Assembly: GCA_002319075.1 (NCBI GenBank)
Contig: NVQB01000001.1
Coordinates: 2,728,001-2,792,000, forward strand
Length of the DNA: 64,000 bases
Reading direction: 5' to 3'
DNA from: Sphingobacteriaceae bacterium
Lineage (GTDB): Bacteria; Bacteroidota; Bacteroidia; B-17B0; Aurantibacillaceae
Positions 1 through 8,955 of this stretch are shown here, in pieces. Every line of letters starts with the position of its first letter. The first letter of the stretch is position 1. The notes below the pieces were generated by a model. That model ran no database searches and was not told where the DNA came from. It saw nothing but the letters and a program-made list of their open reading frames with translations. Both the position numbers and the translations under genes were made by a program.

Positions 1-202
1 AAAAAAGCAGATTTCCAGCTGCATCTGAAATAGAGGAACCTCCTTCGGTAGCATTGAACACCGGGCTCAGGACACTGCTTGGTGGATTCGATGCAAAATT
101 CAGTCCACACTGATTTCCGAAAAACCAATTCTGAGTTTCGTTTTGTGTAAATACTTTAAATGATAAGAACAAAAAAAGTAACAGCAAATTTATCCTCGGC
201 AT
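1..202 (-). CDS. Secreted protein, N-terminal part (runs off the window)
   Basis: Only the first 67 codons are inside the window; the rest lies beyond base 1. The start is an ATG at 202 followed by a clear signal peptide (MPRINLLLLFLFLSFKVFTQ). The mature start NWFFGNQCGLNFASNPP, then EGGSSISDAAGNLLF, resembles the N-terminus of large Bacteroidota gliding-motility or T9SS type B sorting-domain proteins (pattern NWYFGN.AG..F). That family assignment is from memory and the C-terminal sorting domain cannot be seen. A Tyr-rich secreted surface protein is the likely identity. Confidence 0.6.
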   Translation of the reverse strand, partial: MPRINLLLLFLFLSFKVFTQNETQNWFFGNQCGLNFASNPPSSVLSPVFNATEGGSSISDAAGNLLF

Positions 203-429
203 AATTAAAGATACAGGTAAATCTTTTTGCTGGAAGTAGCCGACAGCTTTTTTTGAGTGAAAGCGTAGTATTAATGAGGGAGTGCAGTGTAAAAATTAAG
301 AAATAATGATTAATAATTAACTTTCGCTTCTTAATTCCTCACTCTGTTTTTGTAAACTAAAACGCAAATTGTTTGGTATAAAGAATAATTTCAGCGCAAT
401 CTTTTGTCATGTATTCGTTATTACAAACG

Positions 430-460
430 AAAACGAATCCCATTTCTGAGATTCGTTTTT
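430..460 (-). terminator. Intrinsic terminator after the VWA gene
   Basis: A perfect 10-bp stem (AAAACGAATC / GATTCGTTTT) with a 10-nt loop lies just past the stop of the minus-strand VWA gene. Read on the minus strand it ends in a T-rich run. Confidence 0.6.
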
Positions 461-481
461 TAAAAGGGTATGTTATCGCGC

Positions 482-2446
482 TTATCTTTTCAAAAGCTCT
501 GCCATTTCCACAAGACGGATAAATTCTGCTCTATAGCCATCGTCGTCTTTTCCTTTAGAAGATTTTGCCATTTTTAAAATGGATTTATAATCTGCATCTC
601 CTTTAAATTGTGAATCGCGAAGCACCATTCCGAATTCTGCCACAGCTAAAGCAAAACGACAATCTTCAGAAGCTGAAACAAAAGCTGTTTTTTTATCTTC
701 GAGAACTTCGGTGATTAATTTTGAAGTTGTACCTGCAGGTTCTTTGTAACGGAATTTAATGGTCATCACGTCGGTGCTTGTTGATTTTACTACAGGAATT
801 GTTCTTTGATATTTTAAAGAATCTACTGAGGCAAGTAATTCTTTAGACCCTGCAGGAATGATTTCATAGATCGCAGTCACATTATGTCCGGCGCCTAATT
901 CACCGGCATCTTTTTTATCGTCGTTAAAATCTTCTTTGTTCAGCATCCTGTTTTCATAGCCCACCAAACGGTAAGCCTTTACTTTTGAGGGATTAAATTC
1001 GATCTGAATTTTTACATCTTTTGCGATCGTAAAAAGTGTTCCTCCCATTTCTTTTACCATTACTTTTTTTGCTTCCAAAAGGTTATCGATGTAGGCATAG
1101 TTTCCATTTCCTTTATCAGCCAATTGTTCCATTTTAGAATCTTTATAATTTCCTGAACCAAATCCAAGAACGGTAAGAAATACTCCGCTTTCTCTTTGTT
1201 TTTCAATCAAGCGAATTAATTCTCCATCGCTGCTTGCGCCAACATTAAAATCTCCGTCAGTGGCTAGAATTACACGGTTATTTCCGTTGGCAATAAAACT
1301 TTCTTTCGCTAGTTTGTAAGCCAGAATAATTCCTTCTCCACCTGCGGTAGATCCACCGGCACTCAATTTGTCAAGTGCATCTGTTATTCTTTCTTTGTGA
1401 TTACCAGATGTTGGAGGCAATACAACTCCTGCGGCGCCGGCATATACAACTATAGAAACTTTGTCTTCAGCACGCATTTGGTCTATTAATAATTTCAAAC
1501 CTGATTTTAATAATGGTAATTTATTTGCGTCTTCCATTGAGCCGGATACGTCGAGTAAGAAAACCAAATTGCTTGGTGCTGCTTTATCCATTTTTAATTC
1601 CTTACCCTGGATGCCGATATGTATGAGATTATGATTGCTGTTCCATGGACATTCTAAATACTGTGTAGTAATTGAAAAGGGATCTGGTCCTTTAGGCTGA
1701 GGATAACTGTAAGGGAAGTAATTGATAAGTTCTTCCACACGCACTGCATCCGCAGGGGGTAATTGTCCGCTGGTAATAAAGCGGCGCATGTTGCTATAAG
1801 AAGCTTTGTCTACATCAATGCTAAAGGTGGAAAGCGGATCTTTCTGCGCGTCTTTAAATTCATTGTCGGTTATTTTAGAATATTCTTCTGTGTTGAACTC
1901 CCGGTCTGGACTATAAGAATTTGTTAGAGGCGTAGCAGCGTATTCTGATTCATATGCGGCGGTGGGGGCAGCTACTATTGTTTTTATATCCTGTCGGCTG
2001 GTGTTTTTAAATTCTTCTTTCTTCGGGGATGCAGGTCCCTCAGCATCCTTTTCCGCCAGAGGTTCTTTGTAATTCACAATTTCCACTTTTGGTGTTTTTG
2101 AGCTGCTGATTTTTATACTCATATCAATATGTGTTGTGGCAGCGTCTCTAACAATAATATTTGTCATGAGTGTGGAGTTGTATCCCTTTGAATTCGCAAG
2201 TACTTTATATTTTCCTACTGGCACATTTAAAAAAGAAAATTCTCCGTTAGCGTTTGTCACAGATGTTTGAACAGTTATAGTTCTGCCAGCAGAGTCTTTT
2301 TGCAAGAGAATTCCCGCAGAAGAAATCGTTATGCCCTTATCGTCCTTAAGAGTTCCTGTGATTGTTCCGTTTTTTTTAAAGAGTGTCATAGCCGCTACGC
2401 TCACCAGAGCTGCAACAACTATACTATAAAATGACATTTTTAGCAT
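482..2446 (-). CDS. VWA domain protein, YfbK-like, with carboxypeptidase-regulatory-like N-terminal domain
   Basis: 654 aa. An N-terminal hydrophobic segment (residues about 5-22) acts as signal or anchor. It is followed by a carboxypeptidase-regulatory-like beta-sandwich (GTITGTLKDDKG ... GEFSFLNVPVGKYKV, about 26-110), a low-complexity linker, a YfbK-type region (DVDKASYSNMRRFI) and a von Willebrand factor A domain. The VWA domain has a canonical MIDAS motif DVSGSM near residue 297 and the metal-site segment ATDGDFNVG. The C-terminal region fits the DUF3520 part of YfbK proteins. The family is common in Bacteroidota, probably cell-envelope associated and Mg2+-dependent in ligand binding; no precise role is known. 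It is a single gene with its own terminator. Confidence 0.85.
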   Translation of the reverse strand: MLKMSFYSIVVAALVSVAAMTLFKKNGTITGTLKDDKGITISSAGILLQKDSAGRTITVQTSVTNANGEFSFLNVPVGKYKVLANSKGYNSTLMTNIIVRDAATTHIDMSIKISSSKTPKVEIVNYKEPLAEKDAEGPASPKKEEFKNTSRQDIKTIVAAPTAAYESEYAATPLTNSYSPDREFNTEEYSKITDNEFKDAQKDPLSTFSIDVDKASYSNMRRFITSGQLPPADAVRVEELINYFPYSYPQPKGPDPFSITTQYLECPWNSNHNLIHIGIQGKELKMDKAAPSNLVFLLDVSGSMEDANKLPLLKSGLKLLIDQMRAEDKVSIVVYAGAAGVVLPPTSGNHKERITDALDKLSAGGSTAGGEGIILAYKLAKESFIANGNNRVILATDGDFNVGASSDGELIRLIEKQRESGVFLTVLGFGSGNYKDSKMEQLADKGNGNYAYIDNLLEAKKVMVKEMGGTLFTIAKDVKIQIEFNPSKVKAYRLVGYENRMLNKEDFNDDKKDAGELGAGHNVTAIYEIIPAGSKELLASVDSLKYQRTIPVVKSTSTDVMTIKFRYKEPAGTTSKLITEVLEDKKTAFVSASEDCRFALAVAEFGMVLRDSQFKGDADYKSILKMAKSSKGKDDDGYRAEFIRLVEMAELLKR

Positions 2447-2740
2447 GATTTTTAGTTTTAGATTTATAATTGATCTTTCTATTTAGATGCAGATCATTTT
2501 ATAATTCCATAAAAGTTTTTTTGAGATGAATTACACAGATTTTTCCAGTGCTTTTTTTGCCATAGATGATGTCTGCGAAATCTAAGCTTAACGAAGTGGA
2601 GCTATTCTAAATTAGATGGAAAAGTTTTACCTGATCGGTCTTTGCTTCAGGTTTCGGGTATTCAATTGAAACTCAAAAAAAAGGCTTAGACATTCAGATC
2701 AGCGAATTCAGCGATCTGTGGCAACCTGCCAGGTAATTTT

Positions 2741-3355
2741 CTACTTAAAAAACTTATTGAATAGATAATAGAATAACACAATGGTTGCCAATGAAGAAAT
2801 CAAAATAATAACCATCAGCTGTGTATCCGGACGTTTATTCCGTCCACCACTTTGACTTTTTTTGATTACGGACACACGATGAACACCCAGTGTTTTTTGA
2901 AGAAATTGAACTTCATCAAAATAGTCATTACCGTAAGTCACGGTGTAAAAATCCTCTTTATCGACTTTAAAAAATTTGCGGCTGCGGCTGCACCAATCCA
3001 TTTTGGCATTGTCTACTTGTTTGTAGCGTGAATAAATAATCCATTCATCACCTACAGAAAATTTTTGCATGCACTCTTCGTTGCAGTCAAACAACACTTT
3101 AAATTCCTGAGTGGCAACTCCTTTGTAGAGTTCTTCCACCTCAAAAATAGCTTCCCCGAATTTGTGATCGCAATTAGCAACACTCAAAATTTTCCCTTTG
3201 AAAATAATTTCATATTTGTTACACTCTTCAAGACTTAACACCGTTAAAGGACATTGACAAGCCTTCAAGGGAGTATAACATGAAAAGATAAAAAATAGAA
3301 TAAAATTTACCTGAATCAGAGGTCTATAAGAAAACTGCACAAAACTAATTTTCAT
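2741..3355 (-). CDS. NTR/TIMP-like domain membrane protein
   Basis: 204 aa, last gene of the hisS-hutH run. The start ATG lies inside the end of hutH (11-bp overlap), so the two are probably translationally coupled. A signal peptide (about 1-33) ends before ACQCPL, the Cys-x-Cys start typical of netrin/TIMP-like (NTR) modules. Further motifs fit: a V/IFKGKILSV strand, FEVEELYKG, and paired cysteines at FDCNEECMQKF and WCSRS. A C-terminal transmembrane helix (about 180-200) followed by lysines would anchor it with the NTR domain outside. The NTR call rests on cysteine spacing and strand pattern; the biological role is unknown. Confidence 0.6.
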   Translation of the reverse strand: MKISFVQFSYRPLIQVNFILFFIFSCYTPLKACQCPLTVLSLEECNKYEIIFKGKILSVANCDHKFGEAIFEVEELYKGVATQEFKVLFDCNEECMQKFSVGDEWIIYSRYKQVDNAKMDWCSRSRKFFKVDKEDFYTVTYGNDYFDEVQFLQKTLGVHRVSVIKKSQSGGRNKRPDTQLMVIILISSLATIVLFYYLFNKFFK

Positions 3356-4841
3356 TAAAATGTGATTTTACAAATTGTAAAGAAGAATGCATTAAATCAT
3401 GAACTATTTCATCGTGACGCATTACAAAAACAACTTTTCGGTAGGCAGCCATCATCTCTTCAATTTTGGGAGAAGATTTTAAAGGTCTTCTGAATTCTAA
3501 TGCCTGAGAAGCATTTAGCAATTCAATGGCGAGAACTTTTTCAGTATTATTTACAACGAGGTAGCATTTAGTAGCCGCGTTTGCCCCCATACTCACGTGA
3601 TCTTCCTGGCCGTTACTGCTTACAATGCTATCAACGCTTGCAGGCGTACAGAGTTGTTTGCTTTGGCTTACAATACTTGCTGCCGTATATTGAGGAATCA
3701 TAAATCCTGAATTCAATCCCGGGTTAGGAGTTAAAAATGCGGGAAGTCCACGTTGACCTGAAATTAAAAGGTAAGTTCTGCGTTCAGAAATGCTTCCTAA
3801 TTCAGCCATGGCAATGCATAAAAAGTCCAAAGCTAGAGCTAAAGGTTGACCGTGAAAATTTCCACCACTTAAAATTTCGTCTTCTTCCTGGAAAATAGTA
3901 GGGTTATCGGTGACCGAATTTATTTCTGTTTCGAAAACACTTGTAACATAATTCACGGTGTCTTTAGTAGCGCCGTGCACTTGCGGCACACAACGGAAGG
4001 AGTAAGGATCCTGAACTTGTTCTTTGTGTTTTGTAATAATTTCGCTTCCTTCCAAATGCCTGCGAATAGCCTGAGCTGTTTGCAACTGACCAGAATGTGC
4101 ACGAATGGTGTGCAAATGGTCTTTGAAAGGATCAATACGCGAATCAAAAGCATCAATAGATAAAGCAGTAATTACGTCGGCGGCTTTATTTAGTGTATGA
4201 GATTTTAACAGGCAATAAATTCCGTAAGCGCTCATGAATTGCGTACCGTTTAAAAGCGCAAGGCCTTCTTTAGATTTTAATTTAATGGCCTTGATATTTT
4301 TTTGCTCGAACACCGTGCGCGTGTCTACCTGCGAACCCTTATAATTTACTTTGCCCATTCCTAGAATAGGCAGACATAAATGCGCTAATGGAGCAAGATC
4401 TCCGCTGGCGCCTAAAGAACCTTGTTGGTAAACAACAGGGTAAATTTTATGATTGATCAGTTCACAGAGGTGTTCAACGGTTTCTAATTGAACGCCACTT
4501 TTGCCGTACGATAACGATTGAATTTTTAAGAATAACATCAGTTTCACAATCTCTTGTGGAACTTCTTCACCCATGCCGCATGCGTGACTCTTTACTAAAT
4601 TCTCTTGTAACTGCTCGAGGTCTTTATCGGGAATAATAACATTACATAAAGAACCAAAACCAGTGTTGATGCCATATATAGGACCATCATTGCTTTTCAT
4701 TTTATTGTCGAGATAGGCACGGCAATCACTAACGGCTTTTTTAGAAGCTGCAGACAGTTCAACAGTCGCGTCCTTATCTTTTAAAAAGTTGCTTAATTCT
4801 TCAAGCGTTAATCTTTTGGTATGATCAATTGTGAATGTCAT
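3345..4841 (-). CDS. hutH: Histidine ammonia-lyase
   Basis: 498 aa, usual length for the family. HutH deaminates L-histidine to urocanate and ammonia using an MIO group formed from Ala-Ser-Gly; the motif GASGDLAPLAH is present with ASG near residues 144-146. Other family signatures seen are GINTGFGSLCNV, KSHACGMGEEVP (Ser-His as in histidine rather than tyrosine lyases), NGTQFMSAYG, DNPTIF, and EDHVSMGANAA near the C-terminus. It overlaps hisS upstream by 17 bp and the NTR-like gene downstream by 11 bp, so it sits in a hisS operon. No hutU, hutI or hutG is in the window, so urocanate breakdown must be encoded elsewhere. Confidence 0.95.
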   Translation of the reverse strand: MTFTIDHTKRLTLEELSNFLKDKDATVELSAASKKAVSDCRAYLDNKMKSNDGPIYGINTGFGSLCNVIIPDKDLEQLQENLVKSHACGMGEEVPQEIVKLMLFLKIQSLSYGKSGVQLETVEHLCELINHKIYPVVYQQGSLGASGDLAPLAHLCLPILGMGKVNYKGSQVDTRTVFEQKNIKAIKLKSKEGLALLNGTQFMSAYGIYCLLKSHTLNKAADVITALSIDAFDSRIDPFKDHLHTIRAHSGQLQTAQAIRRHLEGSEIITKHKEQVQDPYSFRCVPQVHGATKDTVNYVTSVFETEINSVTDNPTIFQEEDEILSGGNFHGQPLALALDFLCIAMAELGSISERRTYLLISGQRGLPAFLTPNPGLNSGFMIPQYTAASIVSQSKQLCTPASVDSIVSSNGQEDHVSMGANAATKCYLVVNNTEKVLAIELLNASQALEFRRPLKSSPKIEEMMAAYRKVVFVMRHDEIVHDLMHSSLQFVKSHFNEN

Positions 4842-6222
4842 GTAGTTCTGTTTTTATATAATGAATCATATCGGTAATATTTAGTTCTTTTTTGTTACCG
4901 GTAGTCATGTGTTTAATGGCGTATGCTCCTTTTTCTATTTCGTTGCTACCAACTGTGCACACAAAAGGAACATTTTTTTTATTGGCGTAGTCGAGTTGTT
5001 TACTTAATTTTTTTGTAAGATCAGGATAGATCTCGCACGAAATTTCATTCTTGCGCAGCTCTGCAGCTAAATGAATACAATGGTTCTGCGACTCTTCATC
5101 AAAGTGAGTAAAGAGCAGAGTAGTAGACGACGATTTTGAAATGCTTTCCGGAAACACATTCAGTTCTTCCATCACGTCGTAAATACGGTCTACCCCAAAA
5201 GAAATCCCCACACCACTCATGTTTGGCAATCCGAAAATTCCGGTAAGGTCATCGTAACGTCCACCGCCAAGAATACTTGGAGTAAAGGTTCCTGCGTTTG
5301 CTTTTACTTCAAAAATAGTACCTGTGTAATAATTTAAACCGCGGGCCAATGTTATATCGAGTTCAATATTGGCTTGTCCCTGCGGAATATTTTTCAATAA
5401 AAATTCAATTTCTTCAATCCCTTTTTTGCCTGCTTCATTGGATCCGACAAGTTTCCTTAGGACTTCGACTTTCTCAAGATTATTACCTTTAAAATCCAAA
5501 AGAGGCTGTAAAGTGGCAATAGCTGCAGCAGAAATTTCTTTTTCTGCCAATTCTTTGTTCACACCTTCTTTGCCGATTTTGTCAAGTTTGTCAATGGCAA
5601 CTGTTATATCAATAATTTTGGAGGGCTCATTAATTACTTCCGCGAGGGCTGTTAAAATCTTACGGTTATTAAATTTTACAAGAACAGGGATTTGCAGTTC
5701 GTGAAAAGATTTTTCGATCAGGGCTATCAGATCAAGTTCGTTGATTAAAGAGTTAGAGCCGATCACATCCGCATCGCATTGATAGAATTCTCTATAGCGT
5801 CCTCTCTGAGGTTTATCTGCTCTCCACACGGGTTGTATCTGATATCTTTTGAAAGGAAAAACTAATTTACCTTGATTCATTACAACATATCTGGCGAACG
5901 GAACTGTTAGATCGTATCGCAAAGCCCTTTCGGTCAAAGCCTCCGAATTTCGGGGCGACTCAAGTGATAGGTCAAATTCTTGTTTGAGTAACTCTTTATT
6001 TTTGTGCTCGTGAATGCGCGAATTAAGAATTTTAAAGATAAGTTGATCCCCTTCCTCTCCATATTTTCCTGTGAGAGTACTTATATTCTCCATTGTGGGA
6101 GTCTCAATTGGCTCGTATCCAAACAGCTGAAAATTCTTGCGGAGAATCGAAAAAATGTATTGACGTTTTTGCATCTCTACAGGACCGAAATCCCTTGTTC
6201 CTTTTGGTATGGAAGGTTTCAT
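4825..6222 (-). CDS. hisS: Histidyl-tRNA synthetase
   Basis: 465 aa class II aminoacyl-tRNA synthetase that charges tRNA-His in the cytoplasm. Motif 1 region KGTRDFGP is at the N-terminus, motif 2 around FQ.QPVWRADKPQRGRYREFYQCD, the histidine-binding LARGLNYYTGTIFEV and GGGRYDDLTG segments lie near residues 290-330, and an anticodon-binding domain (TTLLFTHFDEE ... CEIYPDL.KKLSKQL) ends the protein. It is the first gene of a minus-strand operon with hutH. A TAnnTTTG element lies about 22 bp upstream of the ATG. Confidence 0.96.
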   Translation of the reverse strand: MKPSIPKGTRDFGPVEMQKRQYIFSILRKNFQLFGYEPIETPTMENISTLTGKYGEEGDQLIFKILNSRIHEHKNKELLKQEFDLSLESPRNSEALTERALRYDLTVPFARYVVMNQGKLVFPFKRYQIQPVWRADKPQRGRYREFYQCDADVIGSNSLINELDLIALIEKSFHELQIPVLVKFNNRKILTALAEVINEPSKIIDITVAIDKLDKIGKEGVNKELAEKEISAAAIATLQPLLDFKGNNLEKVEVLRKLVGSNEAGKKGIEEIEFLLKNIPQGQANIELDITLARGLNYYTGTIFEVKANAGTFTPSILGGGRYDDLTGIFGLPNMSGVGISFGVDRIYDVMEELNVFPESISKSSSTTLLFTHFDEESQNHCIHLAAELRKNEISCEIYPDLTKKLSKQLDYANKKNVPFVCTVGSNEIEKGAYAIKHMTTGNKKELNITDMIHYIKTELHDIHN

Positions 6223-6244
6223 AATGGCGTTTGGAAATATGGCG

Positions 6245-6252
6245 CAAACTTA
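6245..6252 (-). promoter_or_regulatory. Bacteroidota -7 element for hisS
   Basis: TAAGTTTG on the minus strand matches TAnnTTTG. It is followed by GC-rich CGCC, leaving a predicted leader of about 16 nt before the hisS ATG. No good -33 TTTG is seen at the right distance, so the call is moderate. Confidence 0.45.
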
Positions 6253-6260
6253 CTAAAAAG

Positions 6261-6359
6261 TATTGAGTAGTTAGTAGGGAGTATTAAGTATTGAATAGCG
6301 ATATTAAGGGTAAGCAGGCAGTACCCACTACCTGATACCAACTACTTACTACCTTCAAG
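6261..6359. repeat. Imperfect AGTAGTTAGT / ACTACTTACT word repeat
   Basis: Left half reads GTATTGAGTAGTTAGTAGGG, right half CCAACTACTTACTACC. The halves are imperfect inverted copies separated by about 50 bp, each made of short TAGT-type units. This looks like the interspersed intergenic repeats found in many Bacteroidota genomes. No coding potential is seen. Confidence 0.45.
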
Positions 6360-6512
6360 AAAAAAATTTCAAAACGCGATAGGGGTAAACACTATTAGTG
6401 TTGTCTCAACGTTAACAATTACAATTCGCCGACTTTACGATGCCATTTAAACCCTTTCAAAGCAAATTAGCCGCCTATTTTTACATAAAAGGTAAATATA
6501 GCGCATGGAAAC

Positions 6513-6543
6513 TTGTGAGAGAATTTTAGTTTCCATAGTTTTG
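6513..6543 (+). promoter_or_regulatory. Promoter of the TonB receptor-DUF4249 operon
   Basis: TTG at 6513-6515, 20 bp, then TAGTTTTG at 6536-6543, matching the Bacteroidota pattern TTTG-N(17-23)-TAnnTTTG. The predicted transcript starts near 6550, giving a short leader to the ATG at 6586. Confidence 0.55.
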
Positions 6544-6585
6544 CCTGCGATTTTAAAACCCTTGAAATTAAAAACACTAAAATTT

Positions 6586-8937
6586 ATGCGATTTAAATTA
6601 AGTTTCCTCTTTTTTCTGTTAACTATTGGGCTTTTTAGCCAGGAAAGTGCTACCATCAGCGGGTATATAAAAGATGCCAAAAATGGAGAGTCCCTCATAG
6701 GAGCAACCATCTCAAAGCAGGGGTCCAATGTTGGCGCTTCAGCAAATGAATACGGATTCTTCTCTTTAACGCTTCCAAAAGGGGAACATATAATCGCAGT
6801 TTCGATTATTGGTTATAGAACGTTTACGTTTTCTGTGAATCTTGATAAAAGCATCACTAAGACTTTTGAGTTAGAGGAAGAAGGAAAAGATCTTGATGAA
6901 GTTGAAATTACAGGTGAAGCCGCTGACAAAAACGTGAAGAGTGTTGAAATGGGTGTGGCTAAACTTGACATTAAGCAGATAAATAAAATTCCGGCTTTAT
7001 TGGGCGAAGTGGATGTTATCAGGGCTATCCAATTATTGCCTGGTGTAACAACAGTAGGTGAGGGTGCCAGTGGATTTAATGTACGCGGGGGAAATATTGA
7101 TCAGAATTTAATTTTGCTGGATGAAGCGCCGGTATATAACTCCTCGCACTTGTTCGGTTTTTTCTCTGTATTTAATCCGGATGCTGTAAAGGACGTGAAA
7201 TTAATTAAAGGTGGAATTCCATCGCAATATGGTGGACGTGTATCCTCCATCTTAGATGTCCGTATGAAAGAAGGTAACAGCAAAAAACTCGCTGTGAATG
7301 GTGGCATCGGGACAATCTTCAGCCGCGTAAGTATTGAAGCGCCCATTATTAAAGACAAAGCAAGCTTTATTATTGCCGGTCGCCGCAGTTACATCGATGC
7401 TTTGGTAAAGCCTTTTTTAAAGAGCGGCAACGCCTTAAAGAACGCCGATTTTTACTTCTATGATCTTACAGCCAAATTTAATTGGCGTATTAATGAAAAG
7501 AATACCGTTTTCGCCAGCGGTTATTTAGGAAGAGACGTTTTTGGCGCTTCTGTTTTTGGATTTGATTGGGGAAATACTACAGCAACCACGCGCTGGAATC
7601 ACATCTTCAATAAAAAATTATTTATGAATGCCACGGCCTTCTATAGTAACTACAGTTACAAGCTGGGTTTTACAGCCAGTAATGGTCAAGGGTTTAAATG
7701 GAAGAGCAACATTATTAACTACAGTGGTAAAACAGATTTTATCTACTACCTGAATTCCAGAAATACTATTCGTTTCGGTGCGCAGGCTCTTGCATACGAC
7801 TTCTTGCCTTTTGATGCAACAGGTACTTTTGAAAACGGTACCGTTAAATTTCTTTCTGATAAACGTTACGGTGTAGAGTATTCGGCATACATAGGTAACG
7901 AACAAAAAATCACCCAAAAACTTACCGTTGAATATGGTTTAAGAGTAAGTATGTATACTTACATCGGGAAAGGAAAAGCTTATTATTTCAGAGATACTAC
8001 CGAGAACACAGCTTTGCCATTGGATGATTCAAAAGACTTCTCCGCAGGAGAACTGATAAAAAAATATATTAATCCTGAACCACGTATTTCTGCAAATTAT
8101 GTGTTAACAAAATCCAGTTCGGTAAAAGCGAGTTATAACCGCATGGCGCAATACATTCAGTTAATTAGTAACACTGCGGCAAGTACTCCTTTAGATGTTT
8201 ACACAATTGCTTCAAACAATCTTAAACCCTTAACGGCAGACCAGGTGAGCGTAGGCTATTTCAGGAATTTTAAAGACAATATGTTTGAGACCTCTGTGGA
8301 GGTTTATTATAAATACCTGAAAAATCAGCTGGACTACATTGATAATGCCGATTTATTTATCAATTCTACCGTTGAGAACCAATTACTGCAAGGTTTGGGA
8401 AGAGCTTATGGAGCTGAGTTTTACGTAAAAAAATCGAAAGGTAAATTTCAAGGGTGGGTTAGTTACACCCTAAGCAAAACAGAACGTCTTGTGAGAGGCA
8501 TCAGCAATAACGAATGGTTCTACAGCAGGTACGACAGAACGCACGTATTAAATACAAGTGTAAACTACGATTTATTTAAACGCTGGAATATTTCTGCCAA
8601 TTTTGTGTTCTTGTCTGGTGTACCGGGAACCTTCCCAAATTCAAAAATTCAGATTCAGACTTTAAACATTCCTTATAACACAGATGGTATTCGTAATAAT
8701 TACCGAATCACTCCGTATCACCGTCTTGACCTTGGGGCAACTTACACATTTAAGAAAAACGAGACACGCCGTTACAAACAAACACTTGTATTTAGCTGTT
8801 ACAATGTTTACAACAGAAGAAATGCATTCAGTATTTATTTCCGTACAAAATCAGGTGAACCTCAGCAAACAGAAGCAGTTCGCTATTCTATCATCGGAAC
8901 TTTTGTGCCGGCAGTAACTTATAATTTTAATTTCTAG
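6586..8937 (+). CDS. TonB-dependent outer-membrane receptor with carboxypeptidase-like domain
   Basis: 783 aa from the ATG at 6586, chosen because it gives a clean signal peptide (MRFKLSFLFFLLTIGLFSQ); the reading frame is open for 27 more codons upstream but these cover the predicted promoter. A carboxypeptidase-regulatory-like domain (ATISGYIKDAKNGESLIGAT) is followed by the plug domain (GFNVRGGNIDQNLILLDEAP, YGGRVSSILDVRMKEG) and a 22-strand-type beta-barrel ending in the aromatic VTYNFNF. The domain order is SusC-like but the length is shorter than typical SusC. The substrate is unknown. It is 18 bp upstream of a DUF4249 lipoprotein gene, the usual partner of this subfamily. Confidence 0.9.
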   Translation: MRFKLSFLFFLLTIGLFSQESATISGYIKDAKNGESLIGATISKQGSNVGASANEYGFFSLTLPKGEHIIAVSIIGYRTFTFSVNLDKSITKTFELEEEGKDLDEVEITGEAADKNVKSVEMGVAKLDIKQINKIPALLGEVDVIRAIQLLPGVTTVGEGASGFNVRGGNIDQNLILLDEAPVYNSSHLFGFFSVFNPDAVKDVKLIKGGIPSQYGGRVSSILDVRMKEGNSKKLAVNGGIGTIFSRVSIEAPIIKDKASFIIAGRRSYIDALVKPFLKSGNALKNADFYFYDLTAKFNWRINEKNTVFASGYLGRDVFGASVFGFDWGNTTATTRWNHIFNKKLFMNATAFYSNYSYKLGFTASNGQGFKWKSNIINYSGKTDFIYYLNSRNTIRFGAQALAYDFLPFDATGTFENGTVKFLSDKRYGVEYSAYIGNEQKITQKLTVEYGLRVSMYTYIGKGKAYYFRDTTENTALPLDDSKDFSAGELIKKYINPEPRISANYVLTKSSSVKASYNRMAQYIQLISNTAASTPLDVYTIASNNLKPLTADQVSVGYFRNFKDNMFETSVEVYYKYLKNQLDYIDNADLFINSTVENQLLQGLGRAYGAEFYVKKSKGKFQGWVSYTLSKTERLVRGISNNEWFYSRYDRTHVLNTSVNYDLFKRWNISANFVFLSGVPGTFPNSKIQIQTLNIPYNTDGIRNNYRITPYHRLDLGATYTFKKNETRRYKQTLVFSCYNVYNRRNAFSIYFRTKSGEPQQTEAVRYSIIGTFVPAVTYNFNF

Positions 8938-8955
8938 AGTCTTAAAAATATTACA

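Larger units (their letters stand above)
6223..6585. other. Divergent intergenic region between hisS and the TonB receptor gene
   Basis: 363 bases without a gene. It contains a -7 element for hisS at one end, a promoter for the TonB receptor gene at the other, and between them a stretch (6261-6359) of interspersed AGTAGTTAGTAG- and ACTACTTACTACC-like words. Confidence 0.5.

Noticed and set aside
3975-4163. Plus-strand ORF antisense to hutH
   Set aside because: Antisense shadow of a highly conserved enzyme gene.
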